A stretch of 64,000 nt of DNA from Mesorhizobium sp. B4-1-3 (GTDB lineage: Bacteria > Pseudomonadota > Alphaproteobacteria > Rhizobiales > Rhizobiaceae). Position 1 is the first letter of the stretch, and each line of letters starts with the position of its first letter. Below, in pieces: positions 41,458 through 52,113 of this stretch. The stretch is taken from NCBI RefSeq assembly GCF_006439355.1, contig NZ_VFTG01000011.1, positions 62,001-126,000 of the forward strand, written 5' to 3'. The position numbers were made by a program, and so were the translations under genes. Under the pieces are notes generated by a model. That model was not told the DNA's origin, did not search any database, and worked only from the letters and a program-made list of their open reading frames with translations.

Positions 41458-42555
41458 TTGGACACCAATGTCGTCATCGTTGGCGCCGGCCCTGCCGGGC
41501 TCGCGGTCGCCGCCTGCCTGAAACAGGCGGGGCAGGATTTCATCATCCTTGAAAAGGCCGATGAGGTTGCGCCCTCCTGGCGCCGGCATTATAGGCGACT
41601 GCACCTGCACACGGTGAAGTCCTTCTCGTCGCTGCCTTTCGTGCCGTTCCCGAAGAGCCACCCGCGCTATGTGCCGCGCGAAAAAGTGGTCGATTATCTG
41701 GACGCGTATGCCAAGCGTTTCGGCCTCGAGCCGCGCTTCGGCGTCACCGTGAAATCCATCCGCCGTGAGGGCGGAAAGCTCGTGGTCGAGACCGATGCCG
41801 GCCCTTTCAATGCCCGCAAGGTGATCGTCGCCACGGGCAACAATGCCGAGCCCATCACACCACGCTTACCGGGTGTCGAGGCTTTCAGGGGCAAGCTGCT
41901 GCACAGTGCCACCTACACCGAGGCGGCACCCTATGTCGGCAAGGACGTGCTGGTCGTAGGCATGGGCAATACGGGCGCGGAGATCGCGCTCGATCTGGCC
42001 GAAAGCGGCGCTCGTCCGACCATCTCGGTGCGCAAGGGCGTCCACATCGTGCCGCGCCAGCTGTTCGGCGTGCCGATCCAGATGGTCGGTATTGCCAGCC
42101 GGCCGATGCCGCGGGCGCTGAACGACTGGATGTTTCCCAAGATCCTCGACCTGGCGCTGGGCCGGCTGGAGAAGTACGGCATCGTGCGGCCGAAGCAGGG
42201 CATCCTGCAAGGGATCGATGCCGGCCGCATCCCGGTGATCGATGTCGGCACGGTGGCGGCGATCAAGCAGGGACGGATCGGCATAGCCCCGGATATTGCG
42301 AGCTTCACCGGGGGCGGCGTGAAATTCTCCGACGGGGCCGAAAAGAAATTCGACGCGGCGATTTTCGCCACTGGCTACCGTCCGGGTTACGATGCCTTCC
42401 TGCCGGCGGAGCTTAGCCCCAAGAAAAGCGGAGTGAACGCCCGCGCGACGGAGCTCGGCGTCTATCTCGTCGGCTTCTACAACCCGGTAACCGGCCTGCT
42501 GCGCGAGATCGGGATCGAGGCGAAGGCGGTGGCGAAGGATATCGCAGGGCGGTGA
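41458..42555 (+). CDS. Flavin-containing monooxygenase (YUCCA/CzcO-like), 365 aa
   Basis: Two Rossmann sites: FAD-binding VVIVGAGPAGLAVAACLKQA near the N-terminus and NADPH-binding VLVVGMGNTGAEIALDLA near residue 160. The PSWRRHYRRLHLHTVKSFSS region and the FATGYRPGYDAFLP motif near residue 300 fit the plant YUCCA or bacterial CzcO-type enzymes. TTG 41458 has GGAGAGGTC upstream. May oxygenate a small nitrogen or sulfur compound; substrate unknown. Confidence 0.85.
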   Translation: MDTNVVIVGAGPAGLAVAACLKQAGQDFIILEKADEVAPSWRRHYRRLHLHTVKSFSSLPFVPFPKSHPRYVPREKVVDYLDAYAKRFGLEPRFGVTVKSIRREGGKLVVETDAGPFNARKVIVATGNNAEPITPRLPGVEAFRGKLLHSATYTEAAPYVGKDVLVVGMGNTGAEIALDLAESGARPTISVRKGVHIVPRQLFGVPIQMVGIASRPMPRALNDWMFPKILDLALGRLEKYGIVRPKQGILQGIDAGRIPVIDVGTVAAIKQGRIGIAPDIASFTGGGVKFSDGAEKKFDAAIFATGYRPGYDAFLPAELSPKKSGVNARATELGVYLVGFYNPVTGLLREIGIEAKAVAKDIAGR

Positions 42556-42672
42556 GGGCGAAGCGTCGAAGCTGCTGGTCTGCCTGCTCGAGGTTGAGAT
42601 GAGGCGCCTGAACCGGGTGGCTCTCACATCGCCCTCTATGCGAAGCCATCCCATCACACCGAGGACCGCCCA

Positions 42673-43302
42673 ATGCTCACGCTCTACGACTATCTCCCCT
42701 CGCAAAATGCCTGGAAGGTTCGCGTCCTGCTCGGCCTTCTCGGCATCGCCTACGAAACCTGTATCCTCTCGATCTTCGAGGGTGAGAGCCGAACTGAAGC
42801 CTTCCACAAGCTCAACCCGGCGGGCGCCGTTCCGGTGCTCGCCGTGGAGAATGGCCAGGCGATAGCCGAGTCCAACGCGATCCTCGTCCTCGTTGCGGAA
42901 GGCACGTCCTATCTTCCGGTAGACCGGCTTGCCCGCGCCAAGGTGATGCAGTGGCTGTTCTTCGAGCAGTATTATGTCGAGCCGGTCATCGGCTCGCTGC
43001 GTTTCTGGACGCTGACCGGCCGCCTGGAGCGCAACCAGGCGCTGGTTGCCGGCAAGCGCGAAGCGGGCGCGCGGGCACTTGGCGCGCTGGAGCGCAGCTT
43101 GGTCGACACACCTTTCCTGGTCGGCGACGCGCTCACCATTGCCGACATTGCTGTCTACGCCTACGCCCACCGCGCAGAAGATTGCGGTTTTGAGCTTGCC
43201 GATTATCCGGCGGTCGGTGCCTGGATGGGGCGCGTCAGCGAGGCGATCGGGCCAGACTGTCCGGTGCATCCCTACAGGATCGATCCGCATTCGCACGCCT
43301 GA
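42673..43302 (+). CDS. Glutathione S-transferase family protein, 209 aa
   Basis: Thioredoxin-like N-terminal domain (residues 1-80: LTLYDYLPSQNAWKVRVLLG, NPAGAVPVLAVENGQAIAES) with the cis-Pro at VPVL. The helical C-terminal domain (ARAKVMQWLFFEQYYVEPV, GDALTIADIAVYAYAHRAED) follows. Cytoplasmic glutathione-dependent enzyme; the particular substrate is unknown. Confidence 0.9.
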   Translation: MLTLYDYLPSQNAWKVRVLLGLLGIAYETCILSIFEGESRTEAFHKLNPAGAVPVLAVENGQAIAESNAILVLVAEGTSYLPVDRLARAKVMQWLFFEQYYVEPVIGSLRFWTLTGRLERNQALVAGKREAGARALGALERSLVDTPFLVGDALTIADIAVYAYAHRAEDCGFELADYPAVGAWMGRVSEAIGPDCPVHPYRIDPHSHA

Positions 43303-43406
43303 GCCACCGGAACACAGCGGCGGGACAGGGCGTTCTCCAAAGGCAGCGTGTCGAGCGTTGCCTCGCCGGCACCGCCTGCTTCGCGTCCCAGCCATGGAGA
43401 TTCGCA

Positions 43407-43634
43407 ATGGTTCGCACCATCGCCGTCGCAATCCTCGCCACTGGCATGATCAGCCTGCCTGCCAAGGCGGCCGAGCAATACTGGGTGGCCCGAGACGCGG
43501 TCTCGAAGCAGTGCGAGATCGTGCCGAAGAAGCCCGACGGCACGCTTGTCGTCGATCTCGGCAAGAAGAAATACGCCAGCGAGGGCGAGGCCCGGAAGGC
43601 AATGGAGGGGATGACGGATTGCAAGAAGAAGTAG
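43407..43634 (+). CDS. Secreted small hypothetical protein, 75 aa
   Basis: Signal peptide MVRTIAVAILATGMISLPAK ends AKA-A. The mature part YWVARDAVSKQCEIVPKKPD holds Cys36 and a C-terminal Cys72, likely a disulfide. It resembles small rhizobial periplasmic proteins. GGAG lies 6 bases before ATG 43407. Role unknown. Confidence 0.75.
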   Translation: MVRTIAVAILATGMISLPAKAAEQYWVARDAVSKQCEIVPKKPDGTLVVDLGKKKYASEGEARKAMEGMTDCKKK

Positions 43635-43648
43635 GCGCTGGATAACGC

Positions 43649-45290
<1,642 letters not shown>

Positions 45291-45345
45291 GATCGTCGTC
45301 CTCGTCCTCGTTGGAGTCTGAAGATAGGGCGAAGCGATGGGTACA

Positions 45346-45465
45346 GCCAATCTCCCCTTGCGGGGGTTGAGGAGCGGTTTGCGAAGCGAACGGGGATCCA
45401 ACTGCTTGGCTTTCGAGCGACGAAAGCCCGGCAGGGCGGAGAGGGTGCTGTCCAACCAGCCTGTC
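45346..45465. repeat. Family A palindromic repeat, long diverged copy
   Basis: CCAATCTCCCCTTGCGGGGG ... CCCGGCAGGGCGGAGAGGGT ... GCTGTCCAACCAGCCTGTCC. The ends match family A, and the middle contains extra hairpins (GCGGTTTGCGAAGC, CTTTCGAGCGACGAAAG). Confidence 0.65.
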
Positions 45466-45484
45466 CGCGCTTGGGATCTCCGCT

Positions 45485-46693
45485 TTACGCCGCGCTCGGG
45501 GCCGGCAGCTCTTTGCGGCGCCTTATCTTGCGGCCAAGGATCATCAGCTGACGCGCCGTGTTGTTGCGCAGGCGGCGCAGCCGCCATTCGAGCCGGGTCT
45601 CTGTGGTGATCCGCTTGGCGTAGATGCTGGAGCGCATGCCGGCTTGGTCGGTGGTGACCTTCACGGCATCGTCGTAGAAGGCGCAGATCTTGTCTACGTC
45701 CATGCCGGGCGTTTCAAGCCAGGCTGGAATATAGGTCGAAGCGAGCCGGTCGACATCAGTCATCGCGCGATTGATGCCGACACCGGGCGTCGGGCATGTC
45801 GTCCAGAACGCATCGCCGATGGCCACGACGCCGGCGCGGCGATGCGCCCTGGTCGTTGTCAGGCTGATCTGCCTCACCTCGACGGGACTGGCAACGGCGA
45901 AATTTCCGCATTGCGCCGCCACCTCCGGCATCACCTCGCAAAGCACGGTTTGCGGATTTTCGCGGAAGGCTCGCGTCCATTCCTCCGCCACGGTGCGGTA
46001 GAGGAACAGGTTTGCCCGCGTGCGGTTGCGGATCGGGAAGACGCTGAGATAAGCGATCCGGTCGGCCGGCCGCCGAGGATAACAGATGATCGCCGGATAG
46101 GCGCATTCCCGCGGCGTGATCGCCAAGTCGAACCCGATCGACATCGAATGCGCCTTCGATTCCTCGATACGCTCCATGCCAATGGCGCGTCGCACAGCCT
46201 CGCTGTTGCCGGTGGCCACCACCAGAAGGCGGGATTCGATGACGGCACCGTCGGCGAGAACCAGGCGCTGCCGGTCCGGCCCGGTCGAGACCTCGACAAT
46301 CTTGCCCACAGTCAGTGGAACTTCTGCCGGCAAGGCCTGCCGCATCCCATTGACCAGCGCACCGTAGGAGAAACCGAACTCCCATTTCTGTTCGCGCTCG
46401 AAAAATTGGCCGAGGCGGAAGACATGGGTGCCGGTCACCGGCGTGACCAAAGGCCTGATGGCAGGTCCGAGCCCAAGCTTCTCGAACGCCTGCATTTGCT
46501 TCATGCCGATCTTCTCGGCTCGGAACTCGTCGTGATGGACCAGATGGGGGTCGATCAGCGCGACCTTGCGGCCGGCCTTGCCCAGCACCGCGGCCAAGCT
46601 CGTGCCCGCCAGCCCGGCGCCAATGATCGCCACGTCGACTTGGGCCGAACCAGCCTGGACGGCAGGTGTTTCGTGGCCTTGCAGGGTGTTCAT
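45485..46693 (-). CDS. PHBH-fold flavoprotein, paralogue 1, 402 aa
   Basis: FAD-binding VDVAIIGAGLAGTSLAAVLG at residues about 18-37 with HHDEFRAEKIGMKQM. The second FAD motif is GDAFWTTCPTPGVGINRAM (about residues 288-306), as in group A flavin monooxygenases and related dehydrogenases. A C-terminal WRLRRLRNNTARQLMILG tail follows. About 60% alike by eye to the protein at 46963. ATG 46693 follows a short leader. Probably modifies a sugar or lipid of the neighbouring polysaccharide locus, but this is inference. Confidence 0.8.
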   Translation of the reverse strand: MNTLQGHETPAVQAGSAQVDVAIIGAGLAGTSLAAVLGKAGRKVALIDPHLVHHDEFRAEKIGMKQMQAFEKLGLGPAIRPLVTPVTGTHVFRLGQFFEREQKWEFGFSYGALVNGMRQALPAEVPLTVGKIVEVSTGPDRQRLVLADGAVIESRLLVVATGNSEAVRRAIGMERIEESKAHSMSIGFDLAITPRECAYPAIICYPRRPADRIAYLSVFPIRNRTRANLFLYRTVAEEWTRAFRENPQTVLCEVMPEVAAQCGNFAVASPVEVRQISLTTTRAHRRAGVVAIGDAFWTTCPTPGVGINRAMTDVDRLASTYIPAWLETPGMDVDKICAFYDDAVKVTTDQAGMRSSIYAKRITTETRLEWRLRRLRNNTARQLMILGRKIRRRKELPAPSAA

Positions 46694-46962
46694 GTTTTGC
46701 GCTCCACAGCTCACGCCGTGAATATCTTGGGTAGTATGAGCAATCTCAAGCAACCCAAGCGCGAGCCAGGTAGCAACGAAAAATTAGGTTAATCCGCTTA
46801 GTGCGAGCGCCGCTCGATAGCCCGCTGCCGAAACGATAGAGGCGGCAGCGGGCCGTTCGTGCGACGGGAGTGCTGTCCCGCCGAGCAGGAGACACTGCTC
46901 ATCGTGAAAATTAACAGCTTCGCCGGGAAGCGCGACTTACGGATTCGTAAGCTCGCTCACGG

Positions 46963-48243
46963 TTATGTTCCCAAGCGCGGTCCCGCAGGCAGTTCCTGAC
47001 TTGCCTCGTCAGAGTGGTCGAAAGCAACCCCTGTTACGCCAAGTCTGGCGTCGCTCGGTTTTCCCGCTTCCCGAAACCGGCGGGCGAAAATCATCAGGCG
47101 CCGCGCGGTGTTGTTGCGCAGGCGGCGCAGCCGCCATTCCAGCCCGATTTCGGTGGTGACCCGCCTGGCATATATGCTGGCGCGCAGGGCTTTTTCGTCG
47201 GCGGCGACCTTGACCGGATCGTCGTAGAACGCGTCGATCTTGTCGGCTGCCATGCCAGGCGTTTCGAGCCAGGTTGGGATATGCGTCGAGGCGAGACAGT
47301 CGATATCTGTGAGCACCCGGTGAATGCCGTCGCCTTGCGCCGGGCAGGTCGTGGCGAACGCATCGCCGATGAAGACGACGCCATCGCGGCGGTGCCCCCG
47401 CGTCGTCGTCAGGCTGACCTGCCTCACTTCCACCTCGCTGGCGATCGCGAAGTTGCCGCATCGCGCGGCAATCTCCGGCATCAGCTCGAGCAGGATCTTT
47501 TGCGGGTTTTCGCGGAACGCCCGCACCCACGGGTCGGCGACGGTCCGGTAGACGAACATGTTGGCCCGCATCCGCTCGCCGATCCGGAAGATGGTAAGAA
47601 AGGCAATGCGATCGGCGATCCGCCTTGCGTAGAAGGTGAGGGACTGCAAGCCGAATTCCTGCGGCGAGAGCGCGAAATCGAACCCCATCGACAGCGAATG
47701 CGCCTTCGATTCCTCGACGCGCTCGACGCCGATGGCGCGCCGCACCGCCTCGCTATAACCGGTGGCCACCACCAGGAGCCTGGCTTCGATGACGGAGCCG
47801 TCGGTGAGCACCAGGCGCTGCCGGTCCGGTCCGGTCGAGACTTCGGCGACCTTGCCCACCGTCAGCGGCACTTGCGGCGGCAGCGCCGCGCGCAGGCCAT
47901 TGACCAGCGGTGCGTAGGAAAAGGCGTATTCCCAAGTCTGCTTGCGCTCGAACAGCTGGCCGAAGCGGAAGATATGGAGATCGGTCATCGGCGTGACGAG
48001 CGACCTGAAAACCGGGCCGAGCCCGAGCTTCTCGAACAGCGCCATCTGCTCCGCGCGGGTTTTCTCGGCCCGGAATTCGTCGTGATGGATGCGATGCGGG
48101 TCGACCAGCGCTACCTTGCGACCCGCCTTGGCGAGCGTTGTCGCCAGAACGGTTCCGGCGAGTCCCGCGCCGACGATCGCCACTTCGACTTCTGTCCGGC
48201 CGCCCGGCACGGCAGGTGTTTCGCGATCTTCTGCGATGCTCAT
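46963..48243 (-). CDS. PHBH-fold flavoprotein, paralogue 2, 426 aa
   Basis: Same layout as the protein at 45485: VEVAIVGAGLAGTVLATTLA, GDAFATTCPAQGDGIHRVL and WRLRRLRNNTARRLMIFARR. The extended C-terminus (residues 395-426) is unique. Its ATG overlaps the stop of the GINT1-family gene at 48240 (ATGA), so these two are one operon. FAD-dependent oxidation or dehydrogenation of an unknown substrate. Confidence 0.8.
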   Translation of the reverse strand: MSIAEDRETPAVPGGRTEVEVAIVGAGLAGTVLATTLAKAGRKVALVDPHRIHHDEFRAEKTRAEQMALFEKLGLGPVFRSLVTPMTDLHIFRFGQLFERKQTWEYAFSYAPLVNGLRAALPPQVPLTVGKVAEVSTGPDRQRLVLTDGSVIEARLLVVATGYSEAVRRAIGVERVEESKAHSLSMGFDFALSPQEFGLQSLTFYARRIADRIAFLTIFRIGERMRANMFVYRTVADPWVRAFRENPQKILLELMPEIAARCGNFAIASEVEVRQVSLTTTRGHRRDGVVFIGDAFATTCPAQGDGIHRVLTDIDCLASTHIPTWLETPGMAADKIDAFYDDPVKVAADEKALRASIYARRVTTEIGLEWRLRRLRNNTARRLMIFARRFREAGKPSDARLGVTGVAFDHSDEASQELPAGPRLGT

Positions 48244-49772
48244 GTCTTTTCTCCGCCGCCCGCAGGCATGGGGTCCTGCCTCTGCGTGCGTTTCCAGCGC
48301 GGCGCCATTGCCGAACCATCGATGAATTCCAGTCCGCCCGCCTCGTTGAGCGTGTGCAGCTTGCGGCCTGCCCAGCTGGCGCCTGGGGTGAGGATCGTTT
48401 CGACGACTTGCTCGAAGCCGCTCTCGTCAAGCTGTGTTACACGCGCGATGCCAAGCGCGGCGCCGTAGCTCCTGCGGCAGTCCTGCACCGGGCGCAAAAG
48501 TTGGCCGCCGCGGTTGACCATGTGGCCCGCCGGCCGCGCCGAAGCGATGTCGATCAGCAACGGGTTCTTCGGATGCGGCGTCCACGGCCCGCGGAAATCC
48601 GGCGCCGACCACAGATGCAGCTGATCCGAGAAGGCGCCGCCGCCGTCGCGTACGGTGGCGAACATCCACCAGCGCCCGCCATGTTCGGTGAGCGTTGCGT
48701 CGCTGGCGACGATGTCCGACAGAAGCGTCGCTTCCTTGACCCAACTGCCCGGGAAGGCGGTGGCGCGGTAGAGGTCAACGGTCCGGTTGGCGGAGCTTTC
48801 CGGCACCATCCACATCTCGCCTTCGCGCTCGAACACGAAGGGATAGGAGAGGTGATAGGGCAGTTCCAGCACCGGCTTCGGGGTGCCCACCGGTCCATTC
48901 GGTCCGAAAGCCACCGCCGACAGGATCGCCTTGCCGGTGCGGTGGATATAATCCTCGACGAACAACGTCACCTGGCCGCGATGGAGCACCGGGAACGGGT
49001 CGGCGTAGAAGCGGCTGCCGTCGTCCGGGAGATCGCGCCAGCCGGATTGCGGATGGGCGCGCAACTCGTAGAGGTCCTTGCCGCCAGTCTCACGCCAGCC
49101 GACCCGCCAATGCGGGGCGTTGTAGCACAGATGGTAGATCTGCTGGACAATGCGGCGGGCCGTCGCCTTGGCCGCCCGCACGCCGAGCTTCGTGGCCGAC
49201 GGCACGGCGGGGGCCGGCGCCTCCGACGATGGTTCGGGCAACACCGGAAGCGACGAGGGCGCGGCGCCGCTGACCGCCGCGGCGATCAGGCTGGCGGTGC
49301 GCGCCAGCATGTCCTGGAAGGAGGCCAGCGCAATGCCGTGATATTCGGTCCCGAGCCGTCCCTCGGAGACCGTCGCGCCGTTCTGTTCCAGACGGACGAG
49401 CGGCGTGCGGCCGGCTAGGATCAGCGCCAGCAGGGCCTCTTCGCCGCAGATGCCGTCATAGGCAAGGCGCCAGACCCGTCGGCCCTGCGGCTCGACGTCG
49501 CCGACGAGATCGATCGTGAGTTCGGCGGGCGTCGATGGTCTCGCGTGGGTGGCCAGTGTCGAAAGTGGCACACGCTTTGCCGTCCCATTGGCGGGCAGGC
49601 GATGGATGAGCGTCTCAAGCTGGAACAGCGCTTCCGCGCTGCGCGGCACACCGCCGGGCGCCGGACGGACATCTACGGCAAGCTCCACGCCGGGCAGCCG
49701 TGACAGCCGTTCGGCTAGCGCCACATGGAAAGCGCGCACGCAATCTCCGTTGAGGCGCAGGGTCAGGCGCAT
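48240..49772 (-). CDS. GINT1-family (glucosamine inositolphosphorylceramide transferase-like) protein, 510 aa
   Basis: Residues 215-490 carry the GINT1-type beta-propeller (GSRFYADPFPVLHRGQVTLF, LSYPFVFEREGEMWMVPESS, TEHGGRWWMFATVRDGGG, NRGGQLLRPVQDCRRSYG). Plant GINT1 adds glucosamine to inositolphosphoryl ceramide; in bacteria the family sits in polysaccharide loci and the substrate is unknown. Residues 1-170 are a separate unrecognised alpha/beta domain. ATG 49772 is divergent from the Wzz-like gene at 49986 and followed by a flavoprotein (ATGA overlap). Confidence 0.8.
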   Translation of the reverse strand: MRLTLRLNGDCVRAFHVALAERLSRLPGVELAVDVRPAPGGVPRSAEALFQLETLIHRLPANGTAKRVPLSTLATHARPSTPAELTIDLVGDVEPQGRRVWRLAYDGICGEEALLALILAGRTPLVRLEQNGATVSEGRLGTEYHGIALASFQDMLARTASLIAAAVSGAAPSSLPVLPEPSSEAPAPAVPSATKLGVRAAKATARRIVQQIYHLCYNAPHWRVGWRETGGKDLYELRAHPQSGWRDLPDDGSRFYADPFPVLHRGQVTLFVEDYIHRTGKAILSAVAFGPNGPVGTPKPVLELPYHLSYPFVFEREGEMWMVPESSANRTVDLYRATAFPGSWVKEATLLSDIVASDATLTEHGGRWWMFATVRDGGGAFSDQLHLWSAPDFRGPWTPHPKNPLLIDIASARPAGHMVNRGGQLLRPVQDCRRSYGAALGIARVTQLDESGFEQVVETILTPGASWAGRKLHTLNEAGGLEFIDGSAMAPRWKRTQRQDPMPAGGGEKT

Positions 49773-49899
49773 GGCCGATCCCCGCGCGCCTTATATCCGG
49801 TGCCGGCGGCCCTGCTGGCCAGGACAAGCTTCCGCCGCATGCGCACGATGTCTCCAATCTAGGCTGCACTTAAATTCTACTGTGTAAGTGCAAACTTCG

Positions 49900-49912
49900 T
49901 GCCAGCGTGGCA
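49900..49912. promoter_or_regulatory. Inverted repeat between divergent polysaccharide genes
   Basis: TGCCA-GCG-TGGCA lies in the 213-base region between 49772 and 49986, where both promoters must be. The AT-rich run TGAATTTATGAACATAATT is adjacent. It is a candidate activator or repressor site for the locus. Confidence 0.4.
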
Positions 49913-49985
49913 TGAATTTATGAACATAATTAACAGTGTTTTAATCGTTGCCAGGAATAGCTAGGCCAGCGCCGCATTCTCATCC

Positions 49986-52112
49986 GTGCCGGCCGATGGA
50001 GCGTTGTCGGAGCGACCTTTGCAACCATCCCTGCTCATGGTGCCTCAGCAGAACGCTCCGGAGGCGATTCCGCCGGCGCCGGCCTATTACGCGCCTGCGC
50101 CTGCGCAGGCCACGGTCGAGCTTGGCGATCTCGGTCGCATCCTGCTGCGACGCCGCTTCCTGATCCTTTCCGTCACCGCGCTGCTCACCGCATTGACGCT
50201 TGTCTACAGCTTCCTGACGCCGGCGCTCTACTCCTCGACGGCGCAGATCATCATCGATCCGCAGGATCTCCAGGTCGTCACCAACGACGTCAATCCGAGC
50301 CGCATTTCTCCCGATGGCGGCATCACCCAGGTCGAAAGCCAGGTGAGCGTGGCCCAGTCGAACGGCGTCCTGCTGCGCGCCATCAAGGCGACCAATCTGA
50401 CCGAGAACCCGGACTTCAACGGGCAGGGCGGGCTCGGCCGCTGGCTCGGCATGTTGTCCAGCTCCGACGACGGGGACAGGACGGCTGAGACGCTCGACGC
50501 TCTGCGCCGCCGCCTGGCGGTGAAGCGCGACGACAAGGTGCTGGTCCTCAACATCATCATCACCGCCAAGAGCGCCGATCTGGCGGCTGAACTCGCCAAC
50601 GCCATCGCGCAGGCCTATCTCGACGACCAGGCGGAAGCGCGCTCGAAGGCCGCAGCCGACGCCTCCGACGCGATCAGTGCCCGGCTGGAGGACCAGCGCA
50701 AGCGCGTGGAGCAGGCCGCCAACGCGGTCGAGACCTACAAGGCCGAGCACAACATGGTGATGGCGGCCGGCAATCTGGTGAGCGACCAGGAGCTGACCGA
50801 CCTCAACACGCAATTGACTGCCGCCCAGACGCGCACCGCGCAGCTCAAGGCGCAGGTCGACCAGCTGCGCCGGCAGGGCAGCGCGCCGGACGCGACGTCG
50901 GAGGCGATGCGCTCGCCGGTGATCGCCAGCCTCAGGGCGCAGGAAGCGACGCTCGTCGATCAGATATCGCAGTTCAGCACCGCGCTCGGGCCGCGCCACC
51001 CCTCGATGATTTCCGCGCAGCAGCAGCTGAGCGACCTGCGCAAGCTGATTTCCCGTGAGCTCGGCCGCCTCGTCGCCGCCGCCGAGACGGACTACCAGCG
51101 CGCCCTGGCCAACCAGAAGGCACTGGAGGCCAAGGTGGCGTCGCTGAAGGGCAAGTCGCTCGACACCGACCAGGCCTCGGTCAGACTGCGCGAGCTGCAG
51201 CGCGATCTCGATGCCGTGCGCACCGTCTATGCCAATTATCTGCAGCGCGCCCAGGAAACGCGCGAGCAGACCAATGTCAACAGCACCAACGCCCGCATTA
51301 TCTCGCAGGCGATGCCGGCGCTGAAGAAGAGCTGGCCGCCGACGGGCCTGCTTGTTTTCGGCGCCACCTTCGGCGGACTGGCGCTGGGCATCGGCATGGC
51401 GCTGATCGCCGAATATCTGTCTCCGACCGTGCTGTCCGCCAACCAGATGCAGTCGGCCATCGAGGCGCCGGTGTTGGGCGTGTTGCCGGGCAGGGGGCGC
51501 CGCCGCTCCGGCGCTGCCGCCCAGAAGACCGATGCCGTGGCCGGGCTCGCGCTGCAGCGCATCGCCGCCGCCACCAGGCGCCCGGCCGACTGGCCACTGG
51601 TGCCCTCGATCCTGGTGGCGTCGCCGCCCGAGGACAAGGCGCAGCGGTCTAGGGTTGCGTGGCAGCTCGCCAACGCCGCGGCGGCCAGGGGGCGTCGCGT
51701 GCTGTTCATCGACATCAATGCCGGCAAGGGCCAGAAAGACCCGCAACCCGGCGTGCTCGACGTGCTGCGTGGCGAATATCCGCTCGAGGCGGTCAGCCGC
51801 TATGCGCCCGGCTCTTCGGTGGCGCTGATCGGCAGGGGCCGGCCGACCGCGGTGTTCCAGGAAGCCCAGGCGCTCTATTTCGCCCACCGCATGCTTGCCG
51901 AGGCCAGCCACAGCTTCGAGCTGGTCGTCATTGACGGCGGCGCGCTGGCGGACGACCTCAACGTCCTGCCGCTGGTCGCCATGGCCGACGAGATACTGCT
52001 CGTGGCCAGGCTGAACGCAACGCCGATGCGCGACGTCGCCTCGACCTCCGAAGCGGTCTCGGTCATGGGGCGGCTGCCGACCGGCGCCATGCTGGTCGAC
52101 GAGGCGGCCTGA
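49986..52112 (+). CDS. Wzz/ExoP-like polysaccharide chain-length and co-polymerase protein, 708 aa
   Basis: First membrane helix (FLILSVTALLTALTLVYSFL) at about residue 55 and second (GLLVFGATFGGLALGIGMAL) at about residue 448. They flank a long coiled periplasmic part (LEDQRKRVEQAANAVETYKA, LAAAQT-type coils), as in PCP-type proteins of Wzy pathways. The cytoplasmic ATPase-like domain follows but its Walker A (ASPPEDKAQRS) lacks the GxxGxGKS/T pattern, so it is likely not an active tyrosine kinase. GTG 49986 or ATG 50037 may start it, both with weak ribosome sites. Confidence 0.85.
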   Translation: MPADGALSERPLQPSLLMVPQQNAPEAIPPAPAYYAPAPAQATVELGDLGRILLRRRFLILSVTALLTALTLVYSFLTPALYSSTAQIIIDPQDLQVVTNDVNPSRISPDGGITQVESQVSVAQSNGVLLRAIKATNLTENPDFNGQGGLGRWLGMLSSSDDGDRTAETLDALRRRLAVKRDDKVLVLNIIITAKSADLAAELANAIAQAYLDDQAEARSKAAADASDAISARLEDQRKRVEQAANAVETYKAEHNMVMAAGNLVSDQELTDLNTQLTAAQTRTAQLKAQVDQLRRQGSAPDATSEAMRSPVIASLRAQEATLVDQISQFSTALGPRHPSMISAQQQLSDLRKLISRELGRLVAAAETDYQRALANQKALEAKVASLKGKSLDTDQASVRLRELQRDLDAVRTVYANYLQRAQETREQTNVNSTNARIISQAMPALKKSWPPTGLLVFGATFGGLALGIGMALIAEYLSPTVLSANQMQSAIEAPVLGVLPGRGRRRSGAAAQKTDAVAGLALQRIAAATRRPADWPLVPSILVASPPEDKAQRSRVAWQLANAAAARGRRVLFIDINAGKGQKDPQPGVLDVLRGEYPLEAVSRYAPGSSVALIGRGRPTAVFQEAQALYFAHRMLAEASHSFELVVIDGGALADDLNVLPLVAMADEILLVARLNATPMRDVASTSEAVSVMGRLPTGAMLVDEAA

Positions 52113-52113
52113 C

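Noticed and set aside
47014..48468. 484-aa plus-strand ORF opposite the second flavoprotein
   Set aside because: Antisense of a gene with clear FAD motifs in this high-GC DNA; Arg/Gly/His-rich with no domain.
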